A DNA stretch of 9,063 nt from CAZLHO01 sp964559455 (GTDB lineage Bacteria; Krumholzibacteriota; Krumholzibacteriia; LZORAL124-64-63), in assembly GCA_964559455.1 (NCBI GenBank), contig CAZLHO010000084.1, positions 1 to 9,063 of the forward strand, read 5' to 3'. Shown one piece after another: positions 1 to 6,840 of this stretch (within the stretch, counting starts at the first letter, position 1; each line of letters starts with the position of its first letter). Below the pieces are notes generated by a model that searched no databases, was not told where the DNA came from, and was given only the letters and a program-made list of their open reading frames with translations. A program made the position numbers and the translations under genes.

Positions 1-2
1 GG

Positions 3-167
3 GAGCAGTTCCGATTTGAATACGAGCTGGCCGGACACCGGATTAGGTTCTGTTCTGTGGATCTGGCGAGGGAGTGGCGAGTCATACAGAAGGAACTATT
101 GGAGATCGCATCTCATTGCAATGCGAGTACTGAGAAGGGAAATGCCGATGAACGACAAAGAGCGTGA
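3..167 (+). CDS. C-terminal end of an unrecognised protein (5' part outside window)
   Basis: An open frame enters from the left edge and ends at TGA 165-167, giving 54 visible residues with ordinary protein composition (for example ELAGHRIRFC and REWRVIQKELLEIA, the latter a likely amphipathic helix). The tail is polar (STEKGNADERQRA). It is a better explanation of bases 3-147 than extending the next gene upstream, because the next gene has a good ribosome binding site only at 133-140. It overlaps that gene by 20 bases, which suggests two co-transcribed and possibly translationally coupled genes. No family is recognised from this fragment and no function is proposed. Base composition is less GC-rich than most of the window. 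Confidence 0.55.
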   Translation, partial: EQFRFEYELAGHRIRFCSVDLAREWRVIQKELLEIASHCNASTEKGNADERQRA

Positions 168-567
168 AAAACTGGCCAGTCAATTTGACGAGTGCATTCG
201 AAGCGGCGATGAGTTTGATAAGTGGACTGGTGTCACATATGTGAAGTTCTCAAAACTACTTGAGAAGGTGACGGAGCCTGAAGAAGCGTCGTGGGTTTGT
301 TCGGTTGGAGTCTGGCTTTGGGATCTCGGTCTGTACCCGCATGCAATTCGGGCGTACGACCATGCGTGGAGCCTGAGCCCGGAGCCGCCTATTCTGTTCA
401 ACAAGGCTGTTTGCTTGGACGATCAGGGCGCAAGAGATGAGGCGATTAAGACATTGCGGGAGTTCGCCGCCATCGTGACCGATCCTGATGAACTGGAAAC
501 CGTGAAGCGGATGCTGACGGATAATGGCAAGTCAGAACTTTGGGAATCAGCTACGACGTCATCGTAA
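148..567 (+). CDS. Small tetratricopeptide-repeat (TPR) protein
   Basis: This encodes 139 residues from the ATG at 148, chosen because AGAAGGGA (133-140) lies 7 bases upstream. The ATG at 142 is too close to it, and the far-upstream ATG at 16 would run through the end of the preceding gene. Two helix-turn-helix TPR-like units are visible. Residues ~47-80 carry WLWDLGLYPHAIRAYDHA and SLSPEP; residues ~81-112 carry NKAVCLDDQGARDEAIKTL. The pattern of small residues (G, A) and the proline ending each unit is typical. There is no signal peptide or membrane segment, so it is probably cytoplasmic and binds a partner protein, perhaps the product of the overlapping upstream gene. The specific role is unknown. 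Its composition is less GC-rich than the metabolic genes on the right, a possible sign of later acquisition. Confidence 0.7.
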   Translation: MNDKEREKLASQFDECIRSGDEFDKWTGVTYVKFSKLLEKVTEPEEASWVCSVGVWLWDLGLYPHAIRAYDHAWSLSPEPPILFNKAVCLDDQGARDEAIKTLREFAAIVTDPDELETVKRMLTDNGKSELWESATTSS

Positions 568-576
568 TTTTGGGGA

Positions 577-589
577 GCAGAAGTTCTGC
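577..589. repeat. Short inverted repeat between convergent genes
   Basis: GCAGAAGTTCTGC is a perfect dyad (five pairable bases with a three-base loop) in the 24-base gap between the stop of the TPR gene and the stop of the MBL-fold gene. It could serve as a weak bidirectional stop signal, but it has no T-tract on either side and the stem is short. It is recorded as a dyad only. Confidence 0.3.
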
Positions 590-591
590 GG

Positions 592-1908
592 TCACAGATC
601 CAACACCACTCCATCCCCTAACTCCCTCACCGCTCCCTCCAGCATGCCACCGTACATCTCCGGATGGAAGGTGTGAATCGGGACGACCATTCTCGGGGCC
701 AGGGTCTCCACGGTCTTCCTCAATGTCGCCTGAGTGGCGTGCCCGCTGGTGTGCAGCGACTCGACTGTCAGCCCCGCCTCGCTGGCCCAGGCCAGGAACC
801 GCGCCGTCCTCTCGCTCCTCCGGTAGCCCTCCCACATCGAGTAGATCAGCACGCCGCCGTCCAGGTCGCCCATCCGCTTCAGGTCCGACTCCATGCCTGG
901 CCTCACGAAGACCAGGAAGGCCCCGGGATCCTTCGCGATCTCCTCCTTGACGATCTTGTGGCGGGCCGACGCGTACGGGATGTCCTCGCGCCCTGACTTG
1001 ATCAGTCGATTCGTCAGATGCCAGGGATACCAGACGCGGATGCCGTCGTATAGTGGATTGCCGGGATAGGGGAGGGCCCCGCCGCCGGGCAGCCCGCCCA
1101 GCTCGGCCAGCACGTGCGCCATGTAGACGTCGAGGACGAAGGTCCGCCCCGTGGCCCGGGCCGCCTTGAAGAACGAGACCGCGCGGCTGACGTTCTGCCC
1201 CGACTGGTAAACTAGGACGGCGCGATTCCGGTCCGCGCACAGCGCCCGGGCCCGCTCGGCTAGCTCCTGCTCGGTCAGCACCGTCTCGTCCGCGCGGCCC
1301 AGCATGGTGCCCTCCAGCAGCAGGACGTCGGCCCCGGGGGCGATCCGCTCGAGCATGATCCGCGTGGCCTTGCCGACGTGACCGTGCTCCCGGAAATCCC
1401 CCGAATAGACCACGCGTTTGCCGCCGGCCGCGATTTCGAAGGCGAAGGCGCCGAAGCTGCTGTGGTCGACCAGGTGGGGCGTGACCGTGAACGGGCCGAC
1501 CTCGAAGCGGTCCGGCCAGCCGAAGGTCCGGATCGGCCCCGCGGGTCGGCCGCGGCCGCTGAACGTCAGGGTGATCTCGATCAGCTTGGCCGTGCCCTCG
1601 CCCATGTGGACCGGGATGTCTGGGTGCACGTGGTCCAGGAACCCGTAGTGGTCCTGGTGAGCGTGTGAGACGAGGATCCCCGCGAAGCCCGGTTCCTGCC
1701 ATGCGTAGAGCCCCGCGACGTCGGGCAGCACGCCCCGCTTCACGAGCTCGGGGCCGTCGGCTCCCGCGTGCTCCGCCATGTCGAACTCGCCGCCGCCAGG
1801 CTTGACCAGCGGGATGCCGAGGTCGATCAGCAGCCGGGCGTCGCCGCTCTGCAGCTCGACGCATGAGCCGCCGATCTCCGCGGCGCCGCGATGGATCGTC
1901 AGCTTCAT
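592..1908 (-). CDS. RNase J-like beta-CASP metallo-beta-lactamase-fold hydrolase
   Basis: This 438-residue protein is probably a zinc-dependent RNase. Metal-ligand motifs of the metallo-beta-lactamase fold are in order: SHAHQDHYG (H82, H84, D86, H87), VDHSS (H149) and YSGDF (D171). The beta-CASP/RNA-processing motifs follow: LLLEGT (E199, motif A), HTSGHA (H386/H390, motif B) and VPIHTFHPE (H412, motif C). This layout is that of RNase J and related proteins that cut or trim RNA 5' to 3'. It lacks the roughly 100-residue C-terminal domain of bacterial RNase J (about 555 residues), so it is a short relative rather than the housekeeping enzyme. I chose the ATG at 1908 because MKLTIHRGAAEIGG is the usual beginning of the fold; an in-frame start at 1941 would overlap the upstream gene. 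The ribosome binding site is weak (GGTAG). It starts 16 bases after the nuclease-fold gene stops, so the two are likely coupled in one operon. The fold assignment is firm; the substrate is inferred. Confidence 0.88.
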   Translation of the reverse strand: MKLTIHRGAAEIGGSCVELQSGDARLLIDLGIPLVKPGGGEFDMAEHAGADGPELVKRGVLPDVAGLYAWQEPGFAGILVSHAHQDHYGFLDHVHPDIPVHMGEGTAKLIEITLTFSGRGRPAGPIRTFGWPDRFEVGPFTVTPHLVDHSSFGAFAFEIAAGGKRVVYSGDFREHGHVGKATRIMLERIAPGADVLLLEGTMLGRADETVLTEQELAERARALCADRNRAVLVYQSGQNVSRAVSFFKAARATGRTFVLDVYMAHVLAELGGLPGGGALPYPGNPLYDGIRVWYPWHLTNRLIKSGREDIPYASARHKIVKEEIAKDPGAFLVFVRPGMESDLKRMGDLDGGVLIYSMWEGYRRSERTARFLAWASEAGLTVESLHTSGHATQATLRKTVETLAPRMVVPIHTFHPEMYGGMLEGAVRELGDGVVLDL

Positions 1909-1924
1909 GTCGCTACCGGCGCCG

Positions 1925-2833
1925 TCATGAGCCGCGGCCACACCGGAAGATAGTGTCCGGATTGGCGCCCTTGATGCTGCCGATGGAGTAGGAACGGATC
2001 GTTTTCAGCCTGCCGAGTTCTTGCCTGACTTTCGGCTGTTGCTCCTTGTCGAAGCCGAAGACAAGCAGGCGGGGCTCGGGATCCACCTTCAGCGGGTCGG
2101 GAAGCAAGATGGGCGGCGCCAGAAGATCGTTCAGAATCTGCACTTGCTTCTTGTAAGCCCTGACGATATCGCGCTGCACCTCCACGTTGGCCAGCTGCTT
2201 CCGGTAGCGTGCCATCTGCGTCACGATCTTCGGGTCATTGCCGGGTTTGGCACGAAGCTCGCCGTTGGTGAAGTGCTTCGCCTCGAAGAACCGCAAAAGC
2301 CCCGATGTGGTGTCGAAGAGCAGCAGGTCGATCCTGTCCATGCGTCGGCGGCCGGTCTCGCCGGGCTCGGGGTCATTTCCGTCGCCGTCACGGGCCAGGG
2401 AGACCTCGATGTCGAGCACCACGACCTTCCCGGTGGGCTTGGCCTTGGCGCACGAGAAACGGCTGTAGATCTCGGCCACGCCGTGGGCCTCCGGGCCCGA
2501 GTACAGAGCGCAGTTCTCCTTGATGCGGTCGTAGCCCTCGGCGAAGGACCCGATGGCGTGAAGATCGTCGTCCGCGACGTAATCGCGCCGGCTGGGTTTC
2601 CGGATCACCGACGCGTACTTGTGGTGTGTCCTGAACACCTTCTTCTCGTCGAAGGAGAAGAGCTTGCCGCCCTTGTGGTAGAAGTCGATCCGGCCGACGC
2701 GCACGGCGGGAAATACGTCGCCGCTGCCCGGCCGGGCCCTGAACGGTCCCGTGATGTCGTGAAGGAGGTGGTTGCGGAACAGCGGTTCCTGCCGCAAGCG
2801 GTCCACAGCGTCGAAGCGGCGAATGAATGGCAT
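1925..2833 (-). CDS. PD-(D/E)XK nuclease-fold protein of unknown family
   Basis: This encodes 302 residues from the ATG at 2833, chosen for the GAGGA Shine-Dalgarno 8 bases upstream; a TTG at 2869 is possible but has less support. The C-terminal half carries a PD-(D/E)XK core: hydrophobic strand with D169 (MDRIDLLLF), a turn, then strand LRFFEAK with E184 and K186 (D-x14-E-x-K). Helix motif QMARY follows (Q206, Y210), matching the QxxxY motif III of RecB/Cas4-type nucleases. An acidic residue in a preceding strand (VVVLDIEVS, E143) may be a further active-site residue. The N-terminal ~130 residues (GRIDFYHKGGKLFSFDEKK and onward) are unrecognised and may bind nucleic acid or a partner. There is no signal peptide. 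The gene is first in an operon with the RNase J-like protein. The nuclease fold is supported by spaced motifs; DNA versus RNA substrate and biological role (defence, repair, processing) are not decided by the sequence. Confidence 0.72.
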   Translation of the reverse strand: MPFIRRFDAVDRLRQEPLFRNHLLHDITGPFRARPGSGDVFPAVRVGRIDFYHKGGKLFSFDEKKVFRTHHKYASVIRKPSRRDYVADDDLHAIGSFAEGYDRIKENCALYSGPEAHGVAEIYSRFSCAKAKPTGKVVVLDIEVSLARDGDGNDPEPGETGRRRMDRIDLLLFDTTSGLLRFFEAKHFTNGELRAKPGNDPKIVTQMARYRKQLANVEVQRDIVRAYKKQVQILNDLLAPPILLPDPLKVDPEPRLLVFGFDKEQQPKVRQELGRLKTIRSYSIGSIKGANPDTIFRCGRGS

Positions 2834-3072
2834 GGTCTGATTCCTCACGGTTCGATACTCGGGTGGCAAATATGAAACTATATTCTCACATGCATGGGCT
2901 ATCGAATAGGGGAATGAACTTTCGGTGCTTGGTTACAAAATGTGCCCCGCCCCCCACTGCCCATTTTCCCATTCCCCTCCCGCGCCCGACGCCCTATGCT
3001 GAAAGCGCCATATCAAAACACACGCTCATTCCCATCCCGGCCCCTTTCCCCTGAATCCAGGAGGGATGCGCC
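2834..3072. other. Divergent intergenic region with pyrimidine-rich tracts
   Basis: This 239-base spacer lies between the leftward nuclease-fold gene and the rightward lipoprotein gene. The left third is relatively AT-rich and should hold the leftward promoter. From about 2942 to 3057 the plus strand is strongly C/T biased, with two similar runs (about 2942-2985 and 3027-3054) made of CCC blocks separated by short T or AT steps. The lipoprotein Shine-Dalgarno AGGAGG closes the region at 3059-3064. A TATGCT at 2994-2999 could be a rightward -10, but no convincing -35 accompanies it. No small ORF worth reporting was seen. Confidence 0.5.
2877..2905 (-). promoter_or_regulatory. Candidate sigma70-type promoter of the nuclease/RNase J-like operon
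   Basis: Read on the minus strand, TCGATA (2905-2900, 4 of 6 to the -35 consensus) is followed by a 17-base spacer and TATAGT (2882-2877, 5 of 6 to TATAAT). It lies in the AT-rich part of the divergent spacer, about 45 bases before the chosen ATG. Only the -10 is strong, so this is a prediction. Confidence 0.35.
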
Positions 3073-3681
3073 ATGTCCTCCCCGTCGCTCCGCCTCCCGA
3101 TCCTCGCCGCCGCCGTCGCCCCCCTGCTCCTGCTCGCCCTCGTCGCGCCCCTGCCCGGCTGCGGCGACGACCCCGCGTCCCCGCGCCTGCTGCCCGACCT
3201 CGCCGCCGCCGATTCCGCGTCCGTGACCCTGCACGTCCTCGGGGCCATGGAAGGCTACGAGGGCGCCATCGATCTCGCGTGGCGGGACATCGACGCGTTG
3301 GACACTCCGGGGGCTTTCGCCGACAGCAACGACTCCTTCCACGGCCGCCTGGCCGAGTCCGGCGAATACTATAACCTCGAGAAGATCGTCCACCTCGACT
3401 TCGATCCCCGGACCGGCGCCATCGACAGCCTGTACTGCTTGAACAGCTACAGCCAACCACGCGGAGGGTATCGGAGGTCCGTGATCGCCCACGCCGTCCC
3501 CCTGACGAGCTGCGAGGAGGTCGACGGCCGTCTGCAGGCGGTCTGGCGCCTCGAAGGCGTCATGACCTGCGCCTGCATCGACACGCTGGTCGACCTGTCC
3601 CTCTACCACCCCTATGAACTCGTGACCTGGAGCTGCGCGGGGGACGAGGAGCCCTACCTGGAAGTCCGGCTCTGGAATTGA
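3073..3681 (+). CDS. Putative outer-membrane lipoprotein, unknown family
   Basis: This encodes 202 residues from an ATG preceded by a full AGGAGG (3059-3064) 8 bases upstream. The N-terminus is a lipoprotein signal peptide: a short positively charged start, a hydrophobic core of Leu/Ala/Pro (~9-26), then lipobox LPGC with lipidated C30. The +2 residue is Gly, not Asp, which predicts sorting to the outer membrane by the Lol pathway if the host is a diderm. The mature part (~172 residues) starts with a low-complexity linker, then a mixed alpha/beta-looking domain with five further cysteines (C122, C147, C166, C168, C188) that may form disulphides; C166-A-C168 is a CxC pair. I do not recognise a family. 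The gene stands alone and ends 16 bases from the stop of the convergent hydrolase gene. Confidence 0.82.
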   Translation: MSSPSLRLPILAAAVAPLLLLALVAPLPGCGDDPASPRLLPDLAAADSASVTLHVLGAMEGYEGAIDLAWRDIDALDTPGAFADSNDSFHGRLAESGEYYNLEKIVHLDFDPRTGAIDSLYCLNSYSQPRGGYRRSVIAHAVPLTSCEEVDGRLQAVWRLEGVMTCACIDTLVDLSLYHPYELVTWSCAGDEEPYLEVRLWN

Positions 3682-3724
3682 GGCGACGGCGGGGCGGTCA
3701 GTCGTCCGCCGGCCCCGCCTCGCC
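3682..3724. terminator. GC-rich stem-loop between convergent genes (possible bidirectional terminator)
   Basis: The left arm at 3682-3695 (GGCGACGGCGGGGC) pairs with the right arm at 3712-3724 (GCCCCGCCTCGCC), leaving one bulged C and a 16-base loop. An alternative inner stem GGCGG/CCGCC (3693-3697 with 3706-3710) is also possible. It begins right after the lipoprotein stop and covers the last codons of the hydrolase gene. No U-tract follows on either strand, so if it terminates transcription it is not a canonical intrinsic terminator. Confidence 0.35.
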
Positions 3725-5200
3725 CGTCACCCTCTCCAGCAGCCGCCGCGACCGCCCGTGCCCCGGCTCCTTCTCCAGCGCCCGCCGCAGCAGCGCCACC
3801 GCCCCGTCCCGGTCCTCCCGCTCCAGCGCCACCTGGGCCTTCCAGAACAGCGTCTCGGCCGACTCGGGGAAGATTTCCAGGTTCAGGTCCAGCAGCACCT
3901 CCAGGTCGTCCAGCCGGTCCGGGCCCCACTGCCAGGCGAAGCGCAGCAGGCGGTCCTCCTCGAAGGGGACCAGGCCGGGGTCGCGCCCGCGCAGCTCGCG
4001 CACCAGTGCCGCGACGACCGCGGCGCCCTCGCGCTCGACCCTCGCCGCGATCTCCGGCGGCGTCGGCGGGGCCGGCAGCGCCTCGCGCACCGCCCACTTG
4101 CCCACCGCCGGCGCCGGATCCTCGGCCAGCGGCGGCCGGCCCGACGGCGCGTCGGGCTGCAGCTTCTCCTGCAGGAAGCGCGTCACGACGTCGGCGAATT
4201 CGCCCCAGACCGCGGCCGCCAGGCCGTCGTCGCCGCTCGCGGACGCCAGGCGGTAGCGCACCACTCCGTCGGCGCTCAGATCCCGGTGCAGCAGGTCCGG
4301 CACGCGCCACAGGATCCGGTCGGCGTAGACGGCCGCCTCGTGGAAGTCGGTCAGCCGGGCCTCGTCGGCCAGGACGACCTCCAGCAGCGGCGCCCGCAGG
4401 GCGCGCGGATCCCAGCAGCTGAAGCTCTCGGCCACCGGACGGTAGTCGGCCATCGTCATCGCGCCGTCCATCAGCACCAGCGCGTCCACGCCCCTGTGCT
4501 CCAGGGCCAGCAGCAGCGCGTTCATCCCGCCCCAGCTGAAGCCCATCACGCCCAGGCGCCCGCCGTCGACGAAGGGCAGCGCGTAGGCCCGGTCCAGCAC
4601 GCGGCGCAGGTCGTCGCGCTGGGCCTCGGCGCCCTTGCGGTCGCGGCTGACCTCGGGTTCGGTCAGGCCCCAGCTGGGCGCGCTCGCCACCACGAAGCCC
4701 AGCCCCGCCAGGCGCTCGAAGAGCACGGCGTTCTCGAAGGGGTCGGCGTTGATGCTCGGGGCGTAGACCACCAGGGGGAAGGGCCCGGGCAGGGGCGGGG
4801 CGTCGCGCCGCGCGCGCACGGGACGGTCCAGGAAGCGCGTCAGCAGCTCGCGGTCGGCCCCGTGGCGCACCGGCGCGGCCAGGTAGCTCTCGACGATCGC
4901 CGCGTCGGTCGTGTCGGCGAAGGCCGCCGCCAGCACGTAGTCCCGGAAGGCCATCGGCGCCCGGTCCCCGCTGTCGGCCGGGTACCACAGGTGCACCGGC
5001 ACGGCGCGGGGGGCGGCCGGGTCGCCGACGCCGTAGTCGAAGCTGCGGCCGGCGTCCGGGTTCTCGAGCACGCGGTAGCCCACGCCGAACGCGCCGGCCG
5101 GCAATTGCAGCGGCGGGCTCACGGACTGGGCGGCGGCGATGCAGGGGAGAAGGGCCGGGATCAGGACGGCGCAGAGCACGACGAGGCGGGTCATCCGCAT
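3698..5200 (-). CDS. Exported alpha/beta hydrolase (dienelactone-hydrolase/PAF-acetylhydrolase-like) with C-terminal TPR-like region
   Basis: This is a 500-residue exported protein. The N-terminal ~24 residues form a Sec signal peptide (MRMTRLVVLC, hydrophobic core, IAAAQ cleavage region) with no lipobox. The hydrolase domain spans roughly residues 40-345. FPLVVYAPSINADPFENAVLFERLAGLGFVV (141 on) is the strand and oxyanion region. The nucleophile elbow is GVMGFSWGG with S222, after the helix carrying DDLRRVLDRA. D245 (LVLMDGAMT) and H287 or H305 are candidate acid and base residues. This resembles secreted dienelactone-hydrolase or PAF-acetylhydrolase-like proteins that act on esters. Residues ~428-490 (NLEIFPESAETLFWKAQVAL and onward) form a TPR-like helical hairpin. 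Start ATG 5200 has GGGAG 7 bases upstream. It lies 96 bases downstream of hipA on the same strand, so read-through is possible, but no functional link is evident. Substrate unknown. Confidence 0.82.
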   Translation of the reverse strand: MRMTRLVVLCAVLIPALLPCIAAAQSVSPPLQLPAGAFGVGYRVLENPDAGRSFDYGVGDPAAPRAVPVHLWYPADSGDRAPMAFRDYVLAAAFADTTDAAIVESYLAAPVRHGADRELLTRFLDRPVRARRDAPPLPGPFPLVVYAPSINADPFENAVLFERLAGLGFVVASAPSWGLTEPEVSRDRKGAEAQRDDLRRVLDRAYALPFVDGGRLGVMGFSWGGMNALLLALEHRGVDALVLMDGAMTMADYRPVAESFSCWDPRALRAPLLEVVLADEARLTDFHEAAVYADRILWRVPDLLHRDLSADGVVRYRLASASGDDGLAAAVWGEFADVVTRFLQEKLQPDAPSGRPPLAEDPAPAVGKWAVREALPAPPTPPEIAARVEREGAAVVAALVRELRGRDPGLVPFEEDRLLRFAWQWGPDRLDDLEVLLDLNLEIFPESAETLFWKAQVALEREDRDGAVALLRRALEKEPGHGRSRRLLERVTGEAGPADD

Positions 5201-5296
5201 GGGGGAACTCCCGGGGTTGAGGGCAGGCAGGGGACGGAGGACATACGGGGAGCGGGGGACGGGGTTGCGGCGGTGGAATCCGCGGGCGGGCTTTGT

Positions 5297-6562
5297 TCAG
5301 CGGCCCATCGCCGTCCGCAGCCGGCCGGTCTGGCGGGTGATGACCTTCAGGATGGCGTCCAGCGTGGGTGTTCCCGGATAGCCGCCGCGAAGCGAGTCGG
5401 CCAGCGGCGCGGCCGCGGCGTCGATCCGATCGCAGAGCTCCAGCCCCAGCCCGGCCAGATAGTTCGGCTTCACGCCGATCGATTCGGCGAAACAGTCCCA
5501 GTGCCGCCTGGCGACGGAGCGCAGCCGGTACTCGCCGCCGATCTTCTGGGCGAATCTTCCCGACAGGTGCTCGTAGGCCTCCGTGCAGACGAGATCGTAG
5601 AACGGCGCCAGGCGAGGGCCCGTGCGGTCGCCGAGCCGCCCGATCAGCAGCGAGGCGTTCTTGGCGTGGGCGTCGGCGTTCCCGATCAGGTAGTTGAAGA
5701 CGACCCAGGTCAGCAGCGCCCTCTTGTCCGGCAGCGGGTTCCGGCTGCCCCGGCGCAGCGCGTCGAAGAGGTCGGCCAGCGAGGGCCCGCCTTCGCTCTC
5801 GTATTTGGCGTCCGGAGGCGACCCCAGGGCCTGGCAGAGGTCTTCCTGGTGCAGCCGGATGACCGCGCCGCGCGGATCCCGGAGCCTGTCGTAGCGTTCG
5901 ACCAGCAGGATGGGCGTCGCGGTGGGGGCCGGGGCGACGCGCGCGACCGTCAGGCCGACCGCAGCGGCCAGTCTCATGCAGAAGAGCTCGTTGGGGACCA
6001 GGTCCGGGAAGATGCCGCTCGAGATCTTGATGAGGTGGGTGCTCGCCCGGTCGCCGCCGGGCAGGGCCAGCTCGTCTCCCGACCAGCAGACCGGCAGCTT
6101 GTCCTGGGCGCCGGCCAGCGAGAGGCGCACGTCGCCCTGCTGCATCACCAGGGCCATGAGGGAGGGACGCGGAGCCGCGGCGATCGTGCGCTCGAGCTCG
6201 TCCCAGGACAGGGGTATCGGAGCGCCGCGCTGTTCGTCGGGCGTCCCCCGGGGGATCAGCTGCAGGGCCCCGGCGCAATCCCCGCCGATCCTGTTCAGCA
6301 GTGCGAACTCGTTGCGCGCCGAGACCCGCAGGACCCGGGCGACGTGACCGCGGATCTCGCCCTCCGGCAGCAGGTTCTCGAACCACGGGCCGGTGCGGTC
6401 GCCGCCGAAGGCCTCCGCCTGCAGGGGCAGGGACAGCGAGATGCTGCGGGCCGTTTCCGACGCCAGGTAGGACGCCGCGTAGCGGAAGGACATGCCCCGG
6501 CCCTCGGCTTGCGACAGGCTTCCCACCAGGACGGATTCCCAGAATACGTCGAGTGTCGTCAC
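5297..6562 (-). CDS. hipA: HipA-family serine/threonine kinase toxin
   Basis: This 421-residue protein is close to the family's usual ~440. HipA kinases phosphorylate a cellular target (glutamyl-tRNA synthetase in E. coli) and halt growth; the partner HipB neutralises them. Visible motifs in order: N-terminal subdomain with WFENLLPEGE; RLSLAGAQDK (S148 is the counterpart of the E. coli autophosphorylated loop serine); STHLIKI with ATP-binding K179; LVERYDR; HQEDLCQALG; catalytic loop NYLIGNADAHAKN with D297, H299 and N302; PFYDLVCT with metal-binding D323. All expected catalytic residues are present, so the toxin looks active. The start is GTG at 6562-6560, overlapping the hipB TGA as GTGA, the usual tight translational coupling. 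The C-terminus is complete. Cellular target here is unknown. Confidence 0.95.
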   Translation of the reverse strand: MTTLDVFWESVLVGSLSQAEGRGMSFRYAASYLASETARSISLSLPLQAEAFGGDRTGPWFENLLPEGEIRGHVARVLRVSARNEFALLNRIGGDCAGALQLIPRGTPDEQRGAPIPLSWDELERTIAAAPRPSLMALVMQQGDVRLSLAGAQDKLPVCWSGDELALPGGDRASTHLIKISSGIFPDLVPNELFCMRLAAAVGLTVARVAPAPTATPILLVERYDRLRDPRGAVIRLHQEDLCQALGSPPDAKYESEGGPSLADLFDALRRGSRNPLPDKRALLTWVVFNYLIGNADAHAKNASLLIGRLGDRTGPRLAPFYDLVCTEAYEHLSGRFAQKIGGEYRLRSVARRHWDCFAESIGVKPNYLAGLGLELCDRIDAAAAPLADSLRGGYPGTPTLDAILKVITRQTGRLRTAMGR

Positions 6563-6840
6563 GCCGGACCGCCGCGTGGAGGTCGCTCGCCGGCCGCATC
6601 GGCGCCCGGTCGGCTCTCGTCCGTGACCAGGGGATCGTGCAGGCGCAACTCCAGCCCCAGGGCCTGCGTCACGCGCAGGAGCTTGTCCAGGCGCACGGTC
6701 GGCTTGCCGTTCTCGAGCTCCGACAGGAAGCGGACACCGACGCCGGTCAGCCCGGCCGCCTCCGCGAGGGTCAGACCGTCGCCCTTCCTGCGGGCGCGGA
6801 TCGCCGTCCCCAGATCTTCGGCCGAACTAATCGGGATCAT
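6559..6840 (-). CDS. hipB: HipB-family antitoxin, XRE-type helix-turn-helix regulator
   Basis: This encodes 93 residues (E. coli HipB is 88). Residues ~8-65 form a Cro/XRE helix-turn-helix domain: LGTAIRARRK, then TLAEAAGLTGVGVRFLSELE with the recognition helix around GVGVRFLSELENGK, then RLDKLLRVTQALGLEL. The C-terminal ~25 residues are polar and Gly/Pro-rich, a likely disordered tail. In known systems such tails contact HipA or are cut by Lon. The ATG at 6840 has GGAGG five bases upstream. HipB dimers neutralise HipA and repress their own operon. The three palindromes upstream (6912-6921, 6961-6970, 7010-7019) are the obvious operators, so autorepression is directly suggested by the sequence. 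Confidence 0.95.
   Translation of the reverse strand: MIPISSAEDLGTAIRARRKGDGLTLAEAAGLTGVGVRFLSELENGKPTVRLDKLLRVTQALGLELRLHDPLVTDESRPGADAAGERPPRGGPA

Noticed and set aside
16..147. Upstream extension of the TPR protein to the ATG at 16
   Set aside because: No ribosome binding site there, and these bases are better read as the end of another gene in a different phase.
551..1864. A 437-codon frame overlapping the MBL-fold gene on the same strand
   Set aside because: Arg/Gly-rich shadow; the other phase has all the catalytic motifs.
5201..5296. Possible terminator or promoter between hipA and the hydrolase gene
   Set aside because: Only 4-5 base-pair stems without a T-tract and no convincing -10/-35 pair were seen.
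3654..6599. A 981-codon open frame on the minus strand in another phase
   Set aside because: It spans the hydrolase gene, hipA and the spacer between them in the wrong phase, with Arg/Pro/Gly-rich composition and no motifs.
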